Positions 21,969 to 32,580 of a DNA stretch of 64,000 bases are shown one piece after another. This DNA comes from Desmodesmus armatus (lineage: Eukaryota > Chlorophyta > Chlorophyceae > Sphaeropleales > Scenedesmaceae): assembly GCA_007449985.2 (NCBI GenBank), contig VIIQ02000217.1:1-64000 (forward strand), given 5' to 3'. Below the pieces are notes generated by a model, which was not told where the DNA came from, ran no database searches, and saw nothing but the letters and a program-made list of their open reading frames with translations. Numbering within the stretch: the stretch's first letter is position 1; each line of letters begins with the position of its first letter. A program made the translations under genes and the position numbers.

Positions 21969-23557
21969 ATGTCTGCATTCAACAGCGTTGTGTTGTTCCT
22001 GGCTGTGACCCTGGCCATCACAGGTAATGCAACAACAACAGCAAGCAGAAGGCACAGCAGGGGCGGGATAACACTCCAGCGACAGCACTGCCAACAAGGC
22101 ACACTCACAGCAACAGAAGTAATGTGTGAACGTACTCCTCCACTCGTATCCAGCCTTTGCATGTGCCCAGGCGCCCTATACAACCCCCTGCACCCTCAGC
22201 AACATATGCACACAGCCATGGACTGTGCACGCAATCGCAGGCATGTGACATGCATGTCATGCTGCTGTTGCTTGGGTGCCCATACTGACACTACCCTTGC
22301 TGCCATGTGCCTGCTGCCTGCTGCCTTCTCCTCCCTTCCTTCACTGCCCCTGCCCTGCAGCCCCCTCCACCCAGGCCCGCAGGCTCCTTGCAGGCAGGGA
22401 CTGGGGAGAGAGTGGGGACCCCTCCGGCACAGAAGTCTTCTCCCGTTCCCGTGTCATGGGTGGTGGCCCTGGAACCGCCAGGACACGTGCCGTAACCCCA
22501 GAAAACGCCGAGACTACCGCCAACCCCAACTTCCTTGGAATCTGGCGTCGTGAGATCGGCTCTGACAAGTCTGTGGCCTTTGCCACTGTGGAGTCCGACC
22601 CTGTGACCATCAACCCTGACCGCAAGAAGGCTACAGTCATGCCCCGTGCAAGGTCAGCACAGGATTTCCCTGCCCAGCCCCAGACCAACCTCGTTTCTGG
22701 AAACGCCATGATCCCTGTGCTGGCAATGGGGAATGCTGCTGTGTCCAACACCTTTGAAGGTAAGGGTGTGCAGCCATCGGGTGGATTTCTCCCTACGGGG
22801 TGTTCAGGCTCAGCCTGAACCATGTAACAGTAACAGTAACAATCTTTGAGCGCACTCTGCACATGCTAGCTGCTGCCAGCCATATGGTATCTTTGGCAGC
22901 ACGAGTGTGCTACTGTGTGCGCAGCAGCAGCGCAAAGAATCGTGGGCGATCGCAGATAACGAGGAGCCAGTTGTGCGCAGGCCACAAGTGTCACTCCAGC
23001 ACGCCAAGAATCTGAACTCAGGCGCCGTCCGTGCACAGTGAACATCAGGGGTGTTGTCAGCCTGTTCTTGGCTGTGCAAGATTGAAAGCCTTGCCAAAGT
23101 GACTGCTGCGCCCTTGCGCGTCCAATATCATGCATTTTAATCCACCGTGTGTCAACCTGACTTATAACAATCCCAGCCAAGCACTCACGCACCCTTCTCC
23201 TGCCTGCCGTGTGCCCCCACTGCCCGCCCCGCTCCCTCCCTCACCCTAGGCGCGCTGTCCGCTGCAGCAAGTGACAGCATCACCGTAGGTGGACGCAACC
23301 ACGTCACCAACAAGCAGACCACCACCGCCAACAGCATGCTGACAAGCAGGGCCCAGTACGTCCCCAAGGCTTCCACGGCTGCCTCCTACGGCACTACCGC
23401 CCAGAATGCAGACTCTGTCGCCCTGTCAGGCGCAGCTGACGGCAAGATTGCCCTTGCACAGGCCCATGAGGTCGCTGCCATGTCCCAGTCAGCATCAAGC
23501 AACGCCGACTCCTGGCAAGCCACCCGTGCTGATGTCGGCAAGAACGTCCACAGCTAA
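21969..23557 (+). CDS. Secreted Ser/Thr/Ala-rich protein, unknown
   Basis: I do not recognise a family. Exons 21969-22023, 22361-22759 and 23250-23557 join in phase 1 at clean GT-AG sites and give 253 residues. The N-terminus MSAFNSVVLFLAVTLAIT is a signal peptide, probably cut before or in the QARRLLAG region. The mature protein has no membrane segment and no cysteine pattern. It is rich in Ala, Ser, Thr, Asn and Asp, with TTANPNFLGIW, ATVESDPVTINPD and repeated short Ala/Ser motifs near the end (SQSASSNADSWQATRADVG). The first exon holds nearly only the signal peptide, a common arrangement for extracellular proteins. It might be a cell-wall or matrix component, but that is a guess from composition alone. 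Confidence 0.75.
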
Positions 23558-25932
23558 AAAGGAGGCTGCAGGAGGCTTCTTTAATCTGGTGCGAAGTGAG
23601 TCCCAGGTGCTTGAGAGGGGCCAGGCCAGGGTGTGACAGGCTGACAGAAAGCCGCTGCAGGGGCTAGACACAGTGGCGGCGGATGTCCCTGAGTGTGCTG
23701 ACTTGCAGGAATCTCTGTGGCTGGCTGGTGTGCTAGGAAGGGTGTGTGCAGGACAGGCTGCTGGGCTGTACTGCAGCCGGCTGGTAGGATCCCCGCATGG
23801 ATGGATGTTGTGATCGTGCCGCGTGGCAGGTTTTGTGGTTCCCAGCACGCCAAAAGGGAGCGGCGTCTCCCTGCGGTCAGCGCCTGCGTGGGTCCAGCCA
23901 TTTCATGCCTGTTGGCGTGCTTTTGGGATGTGTCTGACTCAGCTTGATGGGGCTATGGACCCATTTGTTTTGATAGGCTTTGGCGATGCCTGACTAGCAG
24001 GCGTGGCACGCCTGGGGCCTCCTGGATTGTGGAGACAGCAATAGCCGCACATTGCATGTCCTGGCTGCCAGGCATGTTGGTGAGACATCTCTTTTTGCCG
24101 GGGTTGTGGCAACAGGCTTGTCTCCATGAGACTGGCCAGTGTGCACACTCACGTGAGTGTGGGTGCTGGTGTCCGCTCGCTTGGTGCGCGTGCATGTACT
24201 GTTGGCAAGGCTCGCCTGAAATGCATGCACGCACCACAGCAAGTGCGGCCGCGCAGTACATTCTGCTGCCCTCTGCAGGTGCTGCAGTCTGGTCCCCTAG
24301 CTGTCTTCTCTTTTTGGGCTGTCTGGTCAAATTCTAGCTCTTTGTAGTGCTGCCCTGCTGTGCACTGCGATGGGCGCAGATGCATGTGCACTTCCTGTTG
24401 GCAGCTGCGTGGTTGTTTTGAGTTGGGGCACGTGCTCCAATGAGTGCTTGGTAGTTTTTTGCAGGGCAGAGCGTGGTGTGCAGCGCATTCGGACAGCACC
24501 CCCTGAGTGACCTCAGCTGGTCACACTATGTTGGGTGTGGGACGCCACGCCAGTGCTTTGACTCCGACAGCAATAATTGCGCATGTCTGCATGCAGTGTG
24601 TGCGCGTGAAGACAAGCGCCACCAGGCGGCTTGTTGCAAGGCGCACTTACACTCCTTTGCGCCCCCAGCGGGAGCAGCAAAGAGTGCACAGGTCACACAC
24701 TCTCTCACACACACGCGGCTTTGGTCCGTGGTGCCCTGCATTTCCACAAGCATGGCCCGGTTCATCCCAATGCACTGCCCTTCGCACGGGCGCCTAGTTG
24801 GGCTGCAATGCCTGATCAAGGTGGCGCTCCCCAGAACTGCAGCTGCTCCCTAGCAGCCGTTTCTTGCCGAGTCATGCCCCTTGGTGTGGGCCCTAGGGAG
24901 CTGTGTACCACAGCGCATCGGAGTGCATACTGATTGGCTGTCTTGCCTTCTGGAGCCCAGCCCCTGTTGGTGCGCAGGGAGGGGACATGCCGAACCAAAC
25001 TGCTAGACTCTACCGGGTCCGAAGGTCTGCGCTTACAAGCACCATCCCACTGCGTCATGCCTCAAGCACACTGCCCAGTGGCTTTGTGCTTGCCATGCAT
25101 CGTCCTGCACTGTCGTTCCCATCCCAACCAGCCTCACCAGAGGCTTGGGAGCAGGGGTAGCGTGTGTGTGCGTGTCTGTGTGTCCCAGCGAGAGCACCAG
25201 CTGATGCACCACGGCATCAGCTGGTGCTCTTGAGTTGATGCTTCGAGTGAAATGAAGCCTGGACCTGCGGCATTGGTGTGTCCTCAACCAACCTACACAG
25301 CATCCCGATTACTCACTGCGCTGGGTCCATACCCCCATGCGCAATGGGGTCATTTCATTTGCCACAACGTGCCACATGCTGGCTCCCCTTTTTCACCTTT
25401 GATTTTGGCAATGTTGTTGCCAACCCTAGTGCACCAACAGGTGCAGGAGTTAGGTGTGAGCGGGCAGGGTGTTAAGTGACGCAGGGTGCAGCGCACAGCT
25501 GCTGCTGTCGGCAGTGGACATTTGGTAGCTGCCACAGCAGTTTTTGACAAACCACAGCAGCGACATGTTGTGGTGGGAGTTGGTGAATTTGTTGAACCAC
25601 AACACCCCGCAGGTGATGTGTAAGCTGCTGCAAAAGCAGTTGATTCGGTGTTGCACTGTGCTGTCGCAGTCAGTGCGTGCAGCTGGTAGACTTTTGAGCT
25701 TGTCAGCCGTTTGCATCCCGCCAGATATGGCAGGTTGATTGCAGTTTGTCGGGTGGGGGTTGAGAGGTTTGATTGGTGATGGGGTGGGGTCAAATGGGTG
25801 GAAGGGTGTGGGTGCGTCGTGTTCGGACAGGACAGGCCAACTCCCTTTGGACCTGCCGGTTGCCGTTTGACTTTGACCATTTTAGACCTGCAGCTGTTTG
25901 ACCTTGACTGATTTCACTGACAGTTCTGTGTG
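23558..25932. other. Long stretch without a supported gene
   Basis: Downstream of the secreted protein. Several open frames exist on both strands, but none shows a domain, signal peptide or consistent splicing. The only structure I see is the perfect hairpin at 25191-25230. Confidence 0.45.
25191..25230. repeat. Perfect 17-bp stem hairpin
   Basis: AGAGCACCAGCTGATGC at 25191-25207 is followed by a 6-base loop and its exact reverse complement at 25214-25230. It has no U-tract, so a bacterial-type terminator is not implied. It may be a transposon end or a structured RNA. Confidence 0.8.
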
Positions 25933-26202
25933 ATGCGGGCGCGCCTCTCTGCGGCAGGGCTGACCCTGCTGCTGTTTGAGTTGATTGTTGCTGTGTGCAA
26001 GGCTGCATTGCTGCCTGTGTGCATCCTCGCCCTGCTGGTGTCGGCAGCCAAATTCAGGTCGCTTGCTGAGGGCCCAAGGTGGCGCAGTCCGCTGCCAAGA
26101 CCCATCATCAAGGCATGGTACCTAGGGTGCTATGCTGTTGACGAGCCAACTCAGCACACATGCGCCACGGCGTGTGGCGTTGCAGATAGAAGTGTGTGCT
26201 GA
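25933..26202 (+). CDS. Candidate small membrane protein
   Basis: A short frame from ATG 25933 with a strong hydrophobic stretch (LTLLLFELIVAV, then ALLPVCILALLV), followed by a basic patch (KFRSLAEGPRWRSPLPRP). A second hydrophobic stretch (VIYAFVLFLLSVTY) lies in another frame at 26215-26265 behind a possible acceptor. I could not join the two in phase. It could be a real small multi-pass protein with an unresolved intron, or chance. I do not recognise a family. Confidence 0.3.
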   Translation: MRARLSAAGLTLLLFELIVAVCKAALLPVCILALLVSAAKFRSLAEGPRWRSPLPRPIIKAWYLGCYAVDEPTQHTCATACGVADRSVC

Positions 26203-26818
26203 TGTGTACTACTGTGTCATATATGCATTTGTCCTATTCCTGTTGTCTGTAACATACACTTGCAACCTGCTGTCACAGCAGATACCGGCTGCACCTGAGC
26301 AGCACACCGCAGGACATGCACTGAATGAACACTGCATGCAGCGAGTGCCAGGTGACACTCAGAGGACACCAGCCCTTGATTAAGCACGACACTATCGTGT
26401 GCAAAAATCGTGTGCCGTAAATACCACCACGTTTATCGTGTGCCGTAAAGCAATCAAACAGACTTCTCAGCGGAAGAAGCCAAGCAGTCCAACGTTACCC
26501 CACCCACACATGCCGATGTCCCAACACAACCAAAAGTGAGAGGGCCACAGCATACATCGATGCCAAAACAAGATTCAGGGTTTGTTCCAACAGGGAACAG
26601 CAGCGACACTGTCCAGCACTGTGCATGCCCGACAGTACTGAGCTTGCTGAACACTGAACCAGGGTACACTATGTCGACGGGGTGGGGGGGGGGGTCAGCC
26701 AGGCTGAGCGAGTTGGCTTGAAGGTCTGAACCCCCTTGCGGCCCGAGGGGGCTGCCGCCCGTGGCCGCATGCCGCGCAGGCCGCAGGAGCACGCAGTAGG
26801 CCGCATGTGCTGCCCAGC
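26203..26818. other. Intergenic, 3' of the CHERP-like gene
   Basis: Contains a twice-repeated ATCGTGTGC motif near 26394-26450 and GC-rich CCGCA repeats near 26757-26810. No gene is supported apart from the hydrophobic fragment noted upstream. Confidence 0.4.
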
Positions 26819-29800
26819 CTAACCCCCCTTTGCCATGTTTGACACTCCAGCACCCTCAACAATCATCTGGTGGTACGAAGTGCTGCGCAGCTTGCGGTAG
26901 CTGCTGTACACATCACCCAGCTCAGCAACTGTATCTGTGCTGCTGTGAGCACCCAAGCCAAGGCGCTCCCCACGCGCTGCAAGCAGGGCAGAAGGGGAAG
27001 ACAGCAGGCACAGAGCACAACACATTGTCAGGCCACAGCTGGCAACAACATGGCATGAAATCTTGACGTATAAAGATGCACGCGCAGGACGGCAGCGGCC
27101 TAAGTGATTGCGCATCAATGATCATATGCTGATATACACTCTGTGTGATCGCCAACATCCGGTTTGATATGGCTGAAAGCATGCAAGGATCTGCTGACGC
27201 CATGCAGAAACCTTGACAGCAACAAGCTGCCCCAGTTAGCCGGTACTCAACTCCCGTCCCAGCTGCCACACTGGCCTTCCACCACCCAATCCATCATGCA
27301 CTCACCCCCTCCAGGCCCGACATAGGAGCCGTCTTCCGCCATGCCTCCCACCACTGGTCCCAGGGCCCTGCGCCTCCTGCGGCCCTCAAAGCCTGTGGAG
27401 CCCATGCCCAGCGCCTTACGCCGGGCCAGACGGCTGCCAGTACTGCCCAGCGCCAACTCCTGCGAGTGGGTGTGGAGAGGGTGGTGCGTTGTAATGCGGG
27501 TGTGGATAGTGGTTGGACATGCGAGTGTGGGTAGTGCGGTAAGTGTGCGCGTGTGGGTGGTGGGCGAACGTGCGGGTGGGGGTAGTGCGGTGAAAAGGCG
27601 GCGGGAGGAGGCGCACTGTTGAGACGATAGACTGATGCGCACAGTAGAGGAACACTGCATACTCAAAACACACACTACAGGCGAAGTCTACTGTCATACT
27701 CTCTTACTCAAGACACAGCCATGCTCTGATAGCCAAGATGCATGACGACTTGACCGTGGAACTTCCCGGCCAATGCATGTGTTGACAAACCAGTTGCAAA
27801 ATACACCAGCACGCTGGCCGCAGGGCCCTTACCTCGTCGCTGTCAGGCTCCAGCCCCTGCTGTGCGCGTGCTGCTGCGCGAGACTCCTCCAGATCCGCCC
27901 TGCAGCTGCCAGCCTTGTAGTCACGCAGCTGAACGGATTGTGAGGGGTGGGGTGGGCCGGGAGGTGTGAATGGAGAAGCAGCGACAAGCAAAAGTGGTAC
28001 TTAGCCATGCAGCTGTCAGAAAGGAAAGCAGAGGATTGCCAGCCGCACAGCTGCAGGCCGCAGACGCGGCAGGGCCGGCTTGTAGTAGCGCAAGCAGCCA
28101 AAGTGTTGGACAGTCATAACGTTCCTGTGCATCTATGACAGGTGCATGTGCAGCAAAGAAAGCCTGGGGGCTGAGAGGTCTTGCCGACGGGTGTGGCGGT
28201 TGTGTCTCCCACAATGCCTCACCACACACCCCTTACCCCCAGCAGGACAGGTGCAGCAGGTGGTGTCACCTTAATGACTACAGCGGGTCCCCTGGGGGCT
28301 TTGGCAATCTGTTTCTGGGCCATCCGCTAGGTGCAGCAATTGACTGGATGGATGCATGACAGTCGAATCGCCAACTGGTACCGCCTCCGCCAAAAAAAGA
28401 AGGAAACAAAGGCAGCCTCACCTCCAGCAGGAACTTGTCCATGCGTGACTTGAGGTAGGCATCCTTCTCAGGCGGTGGGGGCAGCCCTGCCCTGTCTATC
28501 TCTGCGGGCTCTATGGCAGCATACGGCTCACTGTACTTGCTCTTCTCCCTGTGCACACAGACAGAAGGACAGAACAAGAGGAAGGGAAACAAAGAACGTC
28601 GGTACATTTCCTCCCGCTGCGCATGGCAGTACTCGTGGGTTGAAGTCCGGTGCGGTCAAGCTTAAGCGCCGGTGCCCCGGCGCCGTGCATACACGAATGC
28701 TGCAGGAGACTGCTGCAAAAGGCCTCGCGTCTGTTGCAGACGGCCCTTAACATGCATCCTCTGGGCAACAGCACTTGGCTACATCCCAGTGCACAGGGGC
28801 AGGTTCACAAAGGGAGACCAAGTCAAACTCCCCTCCCCAAATCAACTGCAAGTTGGCCGGGCTTGGTGATATGCACGCACGCATTCCCCCCCCCCTCCCC
28901 CGCCAGCTCGCCTGCCCACGCGCACGCATGCACTCCCCCCCCCCCCCCCCCCCATTCTAATGGAGACTACATGGCCATCATGACATGTGTCATGCGACTC
29001 AAGGTTCAACACACAGACCTACCTGCAGAGCGTTGGCAGCAGCCCCGGTGGGAAGGCCATGCTGCTCACAGGCTCCGGCTGAGGCTCCGCTGGAAGCTGC
29101 TGCTGCTGTGGAAGCACCCCTGCAGGGGGTACACCGTGATGCCCCATTGGTGGCACCCCAGGTGCTGCTACAGCCCCCGGGAAGCCCTGCGGTACAGCCC
29201 CGGGGTACTGCCCTGGCGGTACTGCCCCTGGAGGGTACGATGCTTGTACTGCTGCACCTGGGTAGGCTGCAGCAGGGGGTGCAGGGGGTCCGGCACCCCA
29301 AGGTGCCGCGGGGGGTGGCGGCTGCGGCTGCTGCGGCTGACCCCACGCTCCTGGCGGCTGCTGCATGTACGGCTGCTGGAAGGGGGGCGGGGGGTGCGGC
29401 TGACCCCACCCGGTTGGCTGCACTGCTGCTGGCATGTGTGGTGAGGGGGCTCCCCCCCAGCCCCCGGAAACGGGTGCTTGCGGCTGCATTGGCGTGCCTG
29501 GGGGCGACGAGAGTAGCGGCAGCGACGGCAGCAAGCGCGTGGTTGGAAGCAAATACACAGGCAGGCGGGACAGTCTGCAGCATGTGCTGCGCATGTGCAG
29601 CCAAGCTGCTGTGTTAACAGTGTGCTGGAGGCGCCAAGTGTTCCGCATGAACTGCGTGTTTGCTCAACAGATGAATTTGATCAGATTCACGATTGTGTGC
29701 GTTCACTGCTGCGGAGTTGAAAGTCATTCCTCGTCGAGGCTGCATAACAATCAGGCAATGTGGCACAGCAAGTGCTACACTCAGTTTGGGGTGGTGCTAA

Positions 29801-31871
29801 TGCAGCACACACACCAAACTGCAAAAGCACCTCTTGGCGAGGGCAAGCAATTGGCTGTCAAGCAGCCTTACCTGCTGGGCCCCAACCTGGCGGCTGTGGC
29901 TGCTGCAGCTGCTGTGGCGGCGGCTGTGGCGGCTGCTGGGGCTGTGCTGGTGGGTAGTTTGCCAGCAGCAGCGCTGCTGCATTGCCACCCTGCATCTCGT
30001 GCTGGAAGCGTGAGATGGTCCCTGCATCAAACACGCCCTTGTCCCGCCAGAACGACAGCATTTTGTCAAGCTTGCCGCTGCCTTCTGTGTTGCCTGCTGC
30101 CTGTAGTGGGTGCAGCGCAGCACAGCACAGCATAACACAGTGCAGCACGTCACAGCACAAAACCGGTACTGGAGATACTTTCATTGTGATTACTGCCGGA
30201 CTACATGGTTTCGGCCAGGCTGGGGACCCACCACCGCACGTCCGCACTTTTATCCATCTGGCTTGCCAACAGCATTGCACCTATTGGCTGCTGCCAAACG
30301 CCGATAACGACCAGCGGCCTATGCGCAGCAAGAGCATTGCATGCAGCGGTCCGAACAGCACCAACCGGCCGTCCTCCTTACCTGCGCAACTGCATATGCC
30401 GCTGCCATAACAACGCCCGCTGCTGGGACAAAGGCTGCCGTGACTGCCGCTGCTGCAGCTGGCTCCAAGTGCTGCTGCCCCTCCTCCTGCTTTGCAACGC
30501 CCTGTGCCTGCTGCATGGCCTTGAACAGGATCTCGTTGGCGAGATAGATCAAGTGCAGCAGCTTGTCAAAGTCCTGCAGGGACACTGCCCGAGATGCCAG
30601 CATGTATGCAAGGCCTGGGGCGTATGCAGCACAAGCCATGAACCAACCCTGGCTGGCCTTTATGGAGTCCTGTTACAACAGGTGTGCAGAGTGAGAAGAG
30701 GCACAGAGTGAGAAGGGCAGACAGAGTGAGAAGGGCAGGCAGAGTGAGAGGAGGCAAGGCAGCAGGGCAGTGCAGGACACAGGCAGAGGGTGCTGAAGGG
30801 TAGCAACAGACGGCGTTGTGGATGCAGGAGGGCTTGCAACACAGGTGTGGTACTGCAAGATGCAGTGGGTGACTTCAGCTCGCCCGGAGTGTGGCTGGTG
30901 CGATTCAGGAGGGTGAGAGCGGACTGCATGCCGCTGGGGATGGCGGCCACTACAGCAAGTACACTTGTGCGCTCAGCCTTGCCAGCATGTCAGTCCGCAA
31001 GCGTGCTGAGCTGCAGGATACAATGGTGATAATGTTGATGGTATGCGCGCGTGCACGAGTGTGTGGCAGAGGTGTGAAATGTAAGGGTTGTGCGGCCTGC
31101 AAAAGTGCAACATCTGCAGGTGGTGGTGCGTCCGCTGCTGCTCTCACCTTGCTGCCAGATAAGTTGTCCAGCACCTGGCTAAACCCCGCTGCAAACTCCG
31201 GGGGTATAGGTGGCGGCTGGGGCCTGGCCGGTGGCACTGGCTGCTGCACTGGTACCGCATGCGGTTGCTGGTACTGCATGGGGTGCGGGTACGGCTGCTG
31301 CGCATACTGCTGCTGTGGAGGCACGCCGTACAGCTGTTGTGGGGGCATGTGCTGTGGTGGCTGCTGTGGCATCGGCTGCCCTGGTTGCTGCTGCTGTTGC
31401 TGATAGGGCTGGGGTGCAGGTGGCACGAAGCCCTGGGGCGGCGGATGCTCAACTGGCATGCCACAGCCAGCAGCAAACAACGCCCAGCGGAAGAATGTAT
31501 GATCTGCACCGCCTGGGGTAAGGAACGCATACTCCGGGTTGCTGCCTGCAGGAACAACGAACAAGCAGGCGCGTGCTGATCTAGAGGAAGATGCAGGAAG
31601 CAGTGGCAGGCTCATAATGCCCCATGTTAGCCAGCATGAGTGTTCAGAGTGGGGAGCACCTGCTGTGAGGGAGCAGCGAGGGTGATACAAAGTTCGTACC
31701 TTGATTGGTCCGCACCATGTCTACGAAGGAGGTGCCGTTCTGCATGGCATACTTTGCCAGCAGCAGGATGCGGTCCTTGGCAGCAGCATCTGGGGGAGGG
31801 GGACAGAAGGCAGGCAAGGCTTCTGCGGGGCTGAAGAACGCCCAGAGATGCGGGGATGGCGCTGCTGCCAT
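26819..31871 (-). CDS. CHERP-like splicing factor (SURP + CID)
   Basis: Homologue of animal CHERP, a nuclear U2 snRNP-associated splicing factor. Nine exons on the minus strand: 31871-31700, 31545-31148, 30669-30382, 30100-29872, 29497-29023, 28548-28422, 27928-27833, 27459-27306, 26976-26819. They total 2097 bases, 699 codons with every phase matching. Domains in order: SURP (ILLLAKYAMQNGTSFVDMV, NPEYAFL, about 30-75), a Pro/Gln-rich linker, a CID-type helical domain (DSIKASQGWFM, FDKLLHLIYLANEILFKA at about 191-240), then KLDKMLSFWRDKGVFDAGTI, which matches CHERP's LLQLWEKNGYFDD region. A long Pro/Gln/Gly-rich tract precedes YAAIEPAEID and LPPPPEKDAYLKSRMDKF (CHERP: PLDPKDIRLPPP). An Arg-rich segment and a C-terminal GDVYSSYRKLRSTSY replace the animal RS and G-patch end. 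It diverges from the secreted family copy 2 across a 709-base gap. Confidence 0.86.
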
Positions 31872-32580
31872 TTTCAAAGGGCTACACAAGGCTCAGATCG
31901 AAAGACTTCATCAGCAGCATGGATCTGGTGACCTGTGTATCTTGCTTGAAGATGGTTGACGTCGCCAAGCTTGCAACGACATGCACTCACTGTACATGGG
32001 AACAAAAAACCCACCCAACAACCCATTTTTCCCGGCTGGCACACTAGTCTCTTTGACCGTTCTGGACAGAGGCATTTGGACACAACCCCACCACGTTAAA
32101 CCATCAAAAGTACTTTGCTTATTGAGCATTTCTTCAGGTCGAGGGCCACCTGGAGCACCTCCTTAGGGCCAGGCTGGCACTGCAGTCATCACCAACTTGA
32201 TTTCATGCACACCTAGGTCAAAACGAAGGTGTCTGAAGTCCTGCCAGACACCACCAAGCTCAATCGATTCTGTCAAGCTACAACACAGCTGGCATCAAGG
32301 TGGATGCCCTCCCTTCCCTTGGTGGTGAAATTATCTGGCCCTCCACCTGCACCTGCACCTCAACCCTTCAACTCTTCGACGTACAGAATCAAGGTGGCCA
32401 CAAAGCGGCTTCTCAAGCCCACGGCCTCCCGAATGCGACTGAAATGTACATATAACCGACCGTTGACTGCGAACAGCTGACAGCCAGAGATACTCCGACG
32501 ACACACCCAGATACATTATCAGTCAGTTAAACATCTAATCAAGCCCCCACGGTCGCTGCACGTCTCGAAGTCGTGCCAGC
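31872..32580. other. Divergent promoter region
   Basis: Shared upstream region of the CHERP-like gene (-) and secreted copy 2 (+). Nothing coding is supported here. Confidence 0.5.
32451..32455 (+). promoter_or_regulatory. Possible TATA box of secreted copy 2
   Basis: TATAA within ACATATAACC, about 130 bases before the ATG at 32581. The position suits a promoter with a leader of about 100 bases. Support is from sequence only. Confidence 0.3.

Noticed and set aside
27800..31400. Plus-strand Ala- and Val-rich frames across the CHERP-like gene
   Set aside because: They are shadows of Pro/Gln-rich exons on the minus strand, whose exons chain in phase and match a family.
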